A DNA stretch of 11,114 nucleotides from Syntrophomonas sp. UBA5288 (GTDB lineage Bacteria > Bacillota > Syntrophomonadia > Syntrophomonadales > Syntrophomonadaceae). Of this stretch, positions 6,211-11,114 are shown piece after piece; the first letter of the stretch is position 1; the number at the start of each line of letters is the position of its first letter. The stretch spans positions 1 to 11,114 of the forward strand of contig DHSK01000041.1 in the NCBI GenBank assembly GCA_002408445.1, in the 5' to 3' direction. The position numbers and the translations under genes were made by a program. The notes under the pieces were generated by a model. That model saw nothing but the letters and a program-made list of their open reading frames with translations, ran no database searches and had not been told where the DNA came from.

Positions 6211-6236
6211 GCCTCATGGAGAGGCCTGTTTTATTT
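6211..6236 (+). terminator. intrinsic terminator after the YigZ gene
   Basis: GCCTC (6211-6215) pairs with GAGGC (6221-6225) around ATGGA, followed by TGTTTTATTTT. The stem is short but the T-tract is good, and the position, about 60 bases past the stop, fits. Confidence 0.55.
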
Positions 6237-6277
6237 TCTGCCTATAATTTATAATTATTTTTAAAGGGGGGGTTGTA

Positions 6278-7603
6278 GTGATAGTTACGCCGGAACAATT
6301 AGTAAAACAGTATTTCCCTGAACCGATAGAAACGACCAGAGGGCTGTATGACCGTTTGGAATTGGGTGAATCCGGATATTCCTATTTAGCCTGGTTAAAA
6401 GACGCAGAAGAACATTGTCTCGCTAAATTTGTAAATGAAGTAGATTACAAGCTTCTGCCGGACCACGAGAAAAACTATTGGATCAGCCAGGGGGTGTTTT
6501 GGACTCTGATTCAATCCAGCCCGTCCGGAATATGCGATCAAATTAGAGCCGGCTTAATGGAGATTTCCAAAAAAGTAGCGACAGACCGGGATTTTGCCAG
6601 ACAGCTGCAGGATCAACTGGACGAAGAAAATGGTGTTAAAGCAGTAATACCCAGGGTTTCTAAAAAGCTAAAATCCCAATATAACCAAACCGGGCAGGAT
6701 GCTTTTGAGTTCTCGGTTCAGGATGATACCCGGCTTTATATGGATATTATCTCCGGGTACAATTTTCAACCAGGGCAGAAAATTCAAGATGTCTTTTTCT
6801 TTTTCAAACTTGAAGTGGAAAACGGGGTTCCTTTTCATATAGTTGATATTACGTTGTCTCTTACCAATAAACATACTCTTTCCTACCGGACTATTTGGAG
6901 TTGTAGTAAAGAACGGCTGCGCTACGGTGCCATCCTAAAAAATAGAGTTATCAGGGTTAATCTGTTTGAAGATAATAGCAAACTGGTTGATAGTTATGAA
7001 TATATTTGGGGCCAGTCTGATATAGAAAATCTGGAACTGGAACTTGAAAACGTAATAGGTATGCTTCTGGAACTGAACCTGGAGGAAGCAGACAGTGATT
7101 TGCTGGGACAAAAAATACTACAGCGTTACAATCTGAACGATCAGGCGTATGCTCTGGCTATTAATACGGTAATCCCCTCCTTGCCGCAATATGGAGAAAG
7201 AGGAAACACCGAAGAGCTAGCTGCTGCCTTTGTTGACGCGGTACATCGTTATTGGGAATATTATGTTCTGCAGCCCGATCCGGCCAAGGATTCTGCCGCA
7301 AATCTGGATCAGATGGTTAAAGACCGCATACCCCGGGTAACCCTTGGGCTGATGGTCGCAAATATGCTTCATAACGATGAATTATGCGATCGTTATTTTA
7401 AGTGCAGCTATAGTAATAAACAAAAGCGGGCGCTCTTAAGTGATGGTAATCTAAGGTTAATATATGCCCTGGCGGAAGCCAAAGATTTTGACCCTGCTGC
7501 TGCTCCCGAACAGCGAATAGTTGATATGTGCGCCTTTATTACTGCTCATTTTGATTTGATGAAAAAAATATTGCTTGAAACAGGCCAATGGCCGTCCAGT
7601 TAA
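6278..7603 (+). CDS. 441-residue protein of unknown function
   Basis: I do not recognise this protein. The GTG start at 6278 is supported by a purine-rich AAAGGGGGGG about 5 bases upstream, and a TATAAT at 6243-6248 may be its -10. The protein is soluble, acidic and lacks a signal peptide or membrane segment. Three regions can be told apart. Residues 1-125 are largely helical with many charged and aromatic residues (LYDRLELGESGYSYLAWLKD). Residues 140-245 are rich in beta-type alternation (IQDVFFFFKLEVENG, PFHIVDITLSL, KNRVIRVNLFEDN). Residues 250-441 are helical again (NLELELENVIGMLLELNLEEAD; LAAAFVDAVHRYWEYYVL). No nucleotide-binding motif, metal motif or conserved cysteine set stands out. 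It lies between a terminator and a convergent gene, so it is probably transcribed alone. Codon use resembles its neighbours, so it looks native. Confidence 0.85.
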   Translation: MIVTPEQLVKQYFPEPIETTRGLYDRLELGESGYSYLAWLKDAEEHCLAKFVNEVDYKLLPDHEKNYWISQGVFWTLIQSSPSGICDQIRAGLMEISKKVATDRDFARQLQDQLDEENGVKAVIPRVSKKLKSQYNQTGQDAFEFSVQDDTRLYMDIISGYNFQPGQKIQDVFFFFKLEVENGVPFHIVDITLSLTNKHTLSYRTIWSCSKERLRYGAILKNRVIRVNLFEDNSKLVDSYEYIWGQSDIENLELELENVIGMLLELNLEEADSDLLGQKILQRYNLNDQAYALAINTVIPSLPQYGERGNTEELAAAFVDAVHRYWEYYVLQPDPAKDSAANLDQMVKDRIPRVTLGLMVANMLHNDELCDRYFKCSYSNKQKRALLSDGNLRLIYALAEAKDFDPAAAPEQRIVDMCAFITAHFDLMKKILLETGQWPSS

Positions 7604-7615
7604 TGGCAGGTCACT

Positions 7616-8416
7616 CTAGCGTTTTACGCTGATAATTCCGGTCAGCAATGCACTCGGGATCAGATCGAAACCGGGTTCCAGAGCCGGGGGGATAGAAGGG
7701 GTAAACTTCATAGGTTCGCAGACCGCATAGAAGGGCAGAGGCGATTTGCGGTCGTGTGCAGCTCGGGCCAGGACAAGGCTGGGGCTGCCATTTATCAAAG
7801 TGCCATCAGCCGTAATGGCATCAGCACCTGTCAGTATCAAGTTTACCAGGGGCAATACCTCCGGCAGTTTTCCCTCGGGAATTACCTCTCCTGGTATCCC
7901 GCTCTCACCCAGGCGGTCTATCGTCATTTGCGCATAGCAGGAGTCATCCGAGGCCAGGGCGAGCACACGGAAAGTTTTGCCTTGAGCGGCAGCCATTTTA
8001 AAAACGGCAATGACAGTAGAGCTATAACTGCAGGTCATCACTACACTGTGCCCGCCAATAAGAGCAGCTCCGTTTTGGAGGGTTTGATTTCGTTCCCGGG
8101 CGATTTCGGTTATGATAGCGGTAATCGCTCGGCGGGAATCAAGTTTTAAATTTGCCAGGCTTTGCTCCTTCTGTATTAACTGCCTGAATAATTTTATAAA
8201 GCGGCCGGTACAATTAGCTATGGCCGCCATAGTCGGCCGGGCTGCGGCGAGTTCGGCTGCATAAGCTTCGATTTCCATCACGAAGGCAGGAATGCTTTTA
8301 GCCCGGCTTTCCTGGATGGCATCCTGCAAAATGCCCAAGGTGGCATGAGCCAGTTCACTGGCGCCGTGAACCCGGTCGGAGCGGATGCCTTCAATTCTTA
8401 TCTTTGTTTCGTTCAT
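7616..8416 (-). CDS. eIF-2B / ribose-1,5-bisphosphate isomerase-like protein
   Basis: A 266-residue protein of the IF-2B-like isomerase superfamily (Pfam IF-2B), which holds archaeal ribose-1,5-bisphosphate isomerase, methylthioribose-1-phosphate isomerase (MtnA) and the regulatory eIF2B subunits. An N-terminal helical domain (1-110) precedes a Rossmann-like domain with GGHSVVMTCSYSSTV (121-135), VLALASDDSC (151-160), the signature GADAITADGTLING (197-210) with D199, and PFYAVCEPMKF (228-238). The Asp used in isomerase catalysis is kept. The usual catalytic Cys (THC in R15P isomerase and MtnA) reads T128-C129-S130, shifted by one, so isomerase activity is doubtful. The start ATG overlaps the Nudix stop by 4 bases (ATGA), so the two are translationally coupled. 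The stop is 12 bases from the convergent gene. Confidence 0.82.
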   Translation of the reverse strand: MNETKIRIEGIRSDRVHGASELAHATLGILQDAIQESRAKSIPAFVMEIEAYAAELAAARPTMAAIANCTGRFIKLFRQLIQKEQSLANLKLDSRRAITAIITEIARERNQTLQNGAALIGGHSVVMTCSYSSTVIAVFKMAAAQGKTFRVLALASDDSCYAQMTIDRLGESGIPGEVIPEGKLPEVLPLVNLILTGADAITADGTLINGSPSLVLARAAHDRKSPLPFYAVCEPMKFTPSIPPALEPGFDLIPSALLTGIISVKR

Positions 8417-8817
8417 TGCACCCGCTTCCAGGCTTCGTACAAGTTGGGCACAGTTTGATAATGCTCGATATCATCCGGTTTTACCCAGCGATACTCGGTA
8501 TGTTCCCAATCAGTCTTTATTTTTGCGGCCTGGTCCAGCAAAAATCGAAACGGGTGCACTATCCACTTCTTACCTAACTTCTCATCTATAACTTCCAAAG
8601 GGTCACCTTCTTTTTCAATTGTCAAATCGGCGGGGTATAAAGCCACCTCTTCCCGTAACTCTTCAAAAGCTTGTGCCAGAGGAGTATTATTAGTTTCCAA
8701 ATATCCACTGACCCCAGCCCACCGCTGCTGGTAGGAACCTACCTGGCCGCTTCTCTTGAGCAGCAGCACTTTGCCGCTGTTCTCCACAAAACATGTAACT
8801 ACATGGCTTTCCTCCAT
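8413..8817 (-). CDS. Nudix-like hydrolase upstream of the eIF-2B-like gene
   Basis: A 134-residue Nudix-fold protein. The N-terminal strand VVTCFVENSGKVLLLKRS (6-23) and the RWAGVSGYLE stretch (32-41) are typical. The Nudix box runs from G38 to L60; against the consensus G-x5-E-x7-REUxEExGU it keeps G38, E53, E56 and E57, but has Asn44 for the first Glu, Glu52 for Arg and Ala59 for Gly. The three metal-binding Glu of the helix are thus present, so it may still hydrolyse a nucleoside-diphosphate-linked substrate, or be a divergent binding form. ATG at 8815-8817 with AGGAGTG a rather long 10 bases upstream. Its place as first gene of a coupled pair with an IF-2B-like protein recurs in prokaryotes and suggests a shared nucleotide or sugar-phosphate pathway (inference). 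Confidence 0.8.
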   Translation of the reverse strand: MEESHVVTCFVENSGKVLLLKRSGQVGSYQQRWAGVSGYLETNNTPLAQAFEELREEVALYPADLTIEKEGDPLEVIDEKLGKKWIVHPFRFLLDQAAKIKTDWEHTEYRWVKPDDIEHYQTVPNLYEAWKRVQ

Positions 8818-9311
8818 AATTCATACTCACTCCTAACATCCGGATTTGTCCCGATTACCTTAACGCCTTGGAAGTCTCACCCAATTTATATATGTAACAG
8901 CATTTTTATACCAGGGGATAGGTGTATGGAGAACATCCATTCGCCATCCTGCTATAATTATTATTCTACAATAGCCTGCTTTTACCTTCACGAGAATGTA
9001 AATCAGTCTATGAACAGGGCCTGGGAATAACATATTTTTATATTCTTATATATGGTGTTTTTCTGTTTTTAGCATTTCTGATCAGTTATTAGTCGATAAT
9101 CTGCATCATTAGACCCAAATATGTAATTTTTAGGACGTTTAATGTAACAAATAGGAAGTTATGTAGATTTTGTAATATTCATGGTTTAATATAAATGTAT
9201 CGTACGAATTTGAATGATAGGTACCGAGTGTTGGAGGTGAAAAATTTAAAGTCAAAATAAATACGGGTATACTTCAAAATAACATTAAATATTAAGGAGG
9301 CTTACATTGAT
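8818..9311. other. 494-bp divergent intergenic region, AT-rich towards the right
   Basis: It separates the minus-strand Nudix operon from the plus-strand secreted-protein pair. Base composition drops visibly after about 9,030. A weak plus-strand -10, TAATAT (9187-9192), with a poor TAGATT (9164-9169) is the best promoter candidate for the right-hand genes. The tcgtacga palindrome sits at about 9199-9206. An orphan GGAGGTGA (about 9233-9240) has no useful start codon after it. A 34-codon frame (8926-9030) preceded by GGGGATAGG is possible but unsupported by any recognisable feature. No tRNA, CRISPR or mobile element was seen. Confidence 0.5.
8905..8933 (-). promoter_or_regulatory. tentative promoter of the Nudix / eIF-2B-like operon
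   Basis: On the minus strand an extended -10, TGGTATAAA (8905-8913), lies about 90 bases before the Nudix start. At the -35 position (8928-8933) only TTCTCC is found, three of six matches. Confidence 0.25.
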
Positions 9312-10010
9312 ATGCATAAAAAAAGCAAAGTATTTATTTCTATCATGATGATGATGCTATTGTTTGGGTATTGTAGTATTTGCTATGCCGGTGATTCAGA
9401 CACTAAAGTACAAAATTATCTAATGAATACTGTAACCGGAAAAAGTACTGAAATAGATTTGACCACCATACCAAGCCCTAAAGTAGATTTAACAACAGAA
9501 CAAAATATTGAAGAAGCATCTAACGTTCAACCACAAGGCATGTATTCTGAAACTTTTATTCGATACGATCAAAATAACTCGTATTATGAGTGGGAATTAA
9601 AGGAAACAGGAAGAGCTAGGGTTGATAATAGACAAAGTTCACAACCAGCTACGTTGCAGTATTCTCAGACAACTGGGGGTTCCAAAGATGCATCATTCTC
9701 TGGGGATGCAACTGTTTCCGCTAATGTTCGAAATGCGATTATAGCGAAAATTAACGCAACCGCATCTATACAAGTGGCTTTCACAAGGAATTGGTCTAGT
9801 TCAACTTCAGTTATAGATACAATGCGGGTTCCAGCAGGAAAAGTAGGAACAATAATTTGTTATGTACCTGGTGTTAGTTCTAATGGACAAGCAGTTTATA
9901 TTGTTTCAAACACTTCTGATGATACCACATTTTATAGATATAAAGCCTGTGGATCTATAGCCCCGGCAAAAAATAGTTGGAATTTTAAACATATCGAATC
10001 TAGTTACTAG
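9312..10010 (+). CDS. secreted beta-rich protein with signal peptide, unrecognised (aerolysin/ETX-MTX2-like pattern possible)
   Basis: A 232-residue protein with a clear Sec signal peptide: KKSK n-region, hydrophobic core with MMMMLLF, cleavage likely after C-Y-A (A26). The mature part has about 60 linker-like residues, then a Ser/Thr-rich region with alternating polar and hydrophobic residues (about 113-170: ATLQYSQTTGGSKDASFSG, then TASIQVAFTRNWSSSTSV), then RVPAGKVGTIICYVPG (172-187) and ...YRYKACGSIAPAKNSWNFK near the end. That amphipathic-strand pattern followed by a VP-x-GK turn recalls aerolysin-type (ETX/MTX2) beta pore-formers, but it is also common in uncharacterised secreted Bacillota proteins, so I give no function. 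AAGGAGG (9294-9300) is 11 bases from ATG; the intervening TTG is out of frame. AT-rich, unlike the left part of the window. It probably forms an operon with the lipoprotein 12 bases downstream. Confidence 0.8.
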   Translation: MHKKSKVFISIMMMMLLFGYCSICYAGDSDTKVQNYLMNTVTGKSTEIDLTTIPSPKVDLTTEQNIEEASNVQPQGMYSETFIRYDQNNSYYEWELKETGRARVDNRQSSQPATLQYSQTTGGSKDASFSGDATVSANVRNAIIAKINATASIQVAFTRNWSSSTSVIDTMRVPAGKVGTIICYVPGVSSNGQAVYIVSNTSDDTTFYRYKACGSIAPAKNSWNFKHIESSY

Positions 10011-10022
10011 GAGATGGATTGG

Positions 10023-10619
10023 TTGAAGCAATATAAATATGCTCTTGCATTAACTTTTATCATACTATTAATGGCAGTGATGGGTTGTTCAACTAATGAC
10101 AATAAAGCTAAAGCCATTTTTTCCCAAAAACAATTTGAACAGCTGGTAGAGAAGTTAAACCAGGAAATAAACATCCCTAATATGACAAATATCACAAAAT
10201 TACAGGATTACACTGTAGTAGTCGTTGATAAAAACATAGGGTGGGGAAAGGAAGACAAAACTACTTTTGAAGACGGGACTAATCCAACTCAATACGAGTT
10301 AACTTTTAAAAATAGTCAGGTAGTTTCTAAAGTATTAATAATTTATACTAAGGCTGATTTAAATAAGGATCTGATTTTTGCTAAGACTAATCTTTCTGAT
10401 AAATTTGGAATTATAGAAAAAGAGAAAGCTGATTTTCATGGTCCGATAGTCTATCAGGTATGTTTTGCGTATCACAATATACTTTTTATGGTAGAATCTT
10501 TTTCAACTGAAGATAATCTAAATGAAGAAGAAAAGATTCGTCTTCTTGTTGAAACGAATAAATCCCTTATAAATAGTTTACAGACTTATTTAAACAATAA
10601 CTATCAGTCCAATGTATAA
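10023..10619 (+). CDS. putative lipoprotein, unrecognised, paired with the secreted protein
   Basis: From the TTG at 10023 the protein has 198 residues. It begins MKQYKYALALTFIILLMAV and then MGC at 20-22, a lipoprotein signal peptide with slightly atypical lipobox V-M-G-C and lipidated Cys22, so it should be anchored outside the membrane. The ATG at 10014 is in frame but touches the only ribosome binding site (AGGAG, 10009-10013); TTG lies 9 bases from it and is preferred. The mature domain mixes helices (FSQKQFEQLVEKLNQEI; IRLLVETNKSLINSLQTYL at the end) and strands (DYTVVVVDKN, YELTFKNSQVVSKVLIIYT). No known family recognised. The ribosome binding site overlaps the stop of the preceding secreted-protein gene, so the two are co-expressed. 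One idea is an immunity or assembly partner; nothing in the sequence proves it. One 60-base stretch (10321-10380) has only 13 G/C. Confidence 0.8.
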   Translation: MKQYKYALALTFIILLMAVMGCSTNDNKAKAIFSQKQFEQLVEKLNQEINIPNMTNITKLQDYTVVVVDKNIGWGKEDKTTFEDGTNPTQYELTFKNSQVVSKVLIIYTKADLNKDLIFAKTNLSDKFGIIEKEKADFHGPIVYQVCFAYHNILFMVESFSTEDNLNEEEKIRLLVETNKSLINSLQTYLNNNYQSNV

Positions 10620-10646
10620 AATTAAATACAGCCTTATTCTCTCTTA

Positions 10647-10677
10647 CCGGCCTGCAGGGCGATAGCCCGCAGGCCGG
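10647..10677. terminator. strong bidirectional hairpin between the lipoprotein and thioesterase genes
   Basis: CCGGCCTGC (10647-10655) pairs with GCAGGCCGG (10669-10677); after one unpaired A, GGGC (10657-10660) pairs with GCCC (10665-10668) around GATA. That is a 13-bp GC-rich stem between two convergent genes, beginning 27 bases after one stop and ending 1 base before the other. T-tracts are poor on both sides, but the position argues for a shared terminator. Confidence 0.65.
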
Positions 10678-10678
10678 C

Positions 10679-11092
10679 TTATTCAGTTTTAGCAGGATTA
10701 TCAATGATAGCAATGGTACAGCGGGATATGCAGGTTAGACGCTCCTGTTCGTCATAAATACGGACATCCCAGACGTGAGTAGTACGGCCTATGTGGACCG
10801 GAGTACCTACGGCCTTGATGATTCCGGCTGCTACACTGCGCACGTGATTGGCGTTTATTTCCAGGCCTACCGCGGATTTTGCGGGAAAATCAATAAACTG
10901 GTAACTGCCGGACGAAGCAACCGTCTCAGCTAATACCAGGGAGACTCCGCCGTGCATAATCCCGAACGGTTGATGTACTTTGGATGTTACCGGCATGCTG
11001 GCGATTACGCGCTCCTTGGTGTATTCAATTATTTTGATATCCAGAGTATTCATGATGGTGTTCTTTAAATCCATATCTTCAAGTCCTGCCAA
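10679..11092 (-). CDS. hotdog-fold acyl-CoA thioesterase, MenI/YdiI-like
   Basis: About 137 residues, PaaI/MenI branch of the hotdog thioesterases. The stretch HQPFGIMHGGVSLVLAETVASSG carries the HGG turn and the catalytic Glu (in LAET). Further on, GLEINANHVRS is the same as I recall for E. coli YdiI (MenI, 1,4-dihydroxy-2-naphthoyl-CoA hydrolase), followed by a family-like HIGRTTHVWDVRIYDEQERLTCISR. In MenI the reaction frees dihydroxynaphthoate for menaquinone synthesis; without other men genes here the true acyl-CoA substrate is open. Start: AAAAGGGG (about 11101-11108) abuts the GTG at 11099-11101, while the TTG at 11090-11092 is 8 bases away, so I prefer TTG; an ATG nine codons inside the GTG frame is a third option. 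Only a few upstream bases are visible, so promoter and operon context are unknown. Confidence 0.85.
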   Translation of the reverse strand: MAGLEDMDLKNTIMNTLDIKIIEYTKERVIASMPVTSKVHQPFGIMHGGVSLVLAETVASSGSYQFIDFPAKSAVGLEINANHVRSVAAGIIKAVGTPVHIGRTTHVWDVRIYDEQERLTCISRCTIAIIDNPAKTE

Positions 11093-11114
11093 AGAAAACA
11101 CCCCTTTTAACTGA

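Noticed and set aside
8671..9030. 119-codon plus-strand frame
   Set aside because: Its first half is antisense to the Nudix gene. Only a 34-codon tail (8926-9030) lies outside, with a mediocre ribosome binding site and no recognisable features.
9232..9275. Second ribosome binding site (GGAGGTGA) implying another small gene before 9312
   Set aside because: No ATG, GTG or TTG follows at a usable distance in an open frame of any length; possibly a remnant.
1..11114. CRISPR arrays, tRNA or rRNA genes, insertion sequences, prophage genes
   Set aside because: No regularly spaced repeats, cloverleaf-like sequences, transposase motifs or terminal inverted repeats were seen on either strand.

Overview
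The window reads as chromosomal DNA from an anaerobic, probably spore-forming member of the Bacillota; Negativicutes (Sporomusaceae-like) or Clostridia would both fit. This rests on strong AGGAGG-type ribosome binding sites, frequent TTG/GTG starts, short intergenic intrinsic terminators, a DUF1540 protein and a fluoride riboswitch. The genus cannot be fixed from this sequence alone.

Layout. At the left edge is the 3' part of a long MacB/FtsX-type ABC transporter permease. A small cysteine-rich DUF1540 gene follows on the minus strand, back to back with an M20D amidohydrolase on the plus strand. Between 3947 and 4657 lie two consecutive promoter-leader RNA-terminator units. The first is an unidentified structured RNA with a GAAA tetraloop and a textbook 11-nt tetraloop receptor, then a nested terminator and a 34-residue membrane peptide. 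The second is a fluoride riboswitch with its terminator, controlling the fluoride channel gene crcB and a DUF190 (PII-like) gene. A YigZ/IMPACT-family gene, a hairpin terminator and a 441-residue protein of unknown function complete the plus-strand run. They converge on a minus-strand operon in which a Nudix-like gene is translationally coupled to an eIF-2B/ribose-1,5-bisphosphate-isomerase-like gene.

From about 9,030 to 10,620 the DNA is visibly more AT-rich. It carries a secreted beta-rich protein with a signal peptide and, 12 bases later, a lipoprotein; this looks like an acquired two-gene export cassette. A strong GC-rich hairpin separates it from a minus-strand MenI/YdiI-like hotdog thioesterase at the right edge.

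The clearest functional unit is fluoride resistance: the riboswitch senses F-, CrcB exports it, and DUF190 is an accessory of unknown role. The most interesting candidates for something undescribed are the tetraloop-receptor leader RNA with its 34-aa membrane peptide and the AT-rich secreted-protein/lipoprotein pair.
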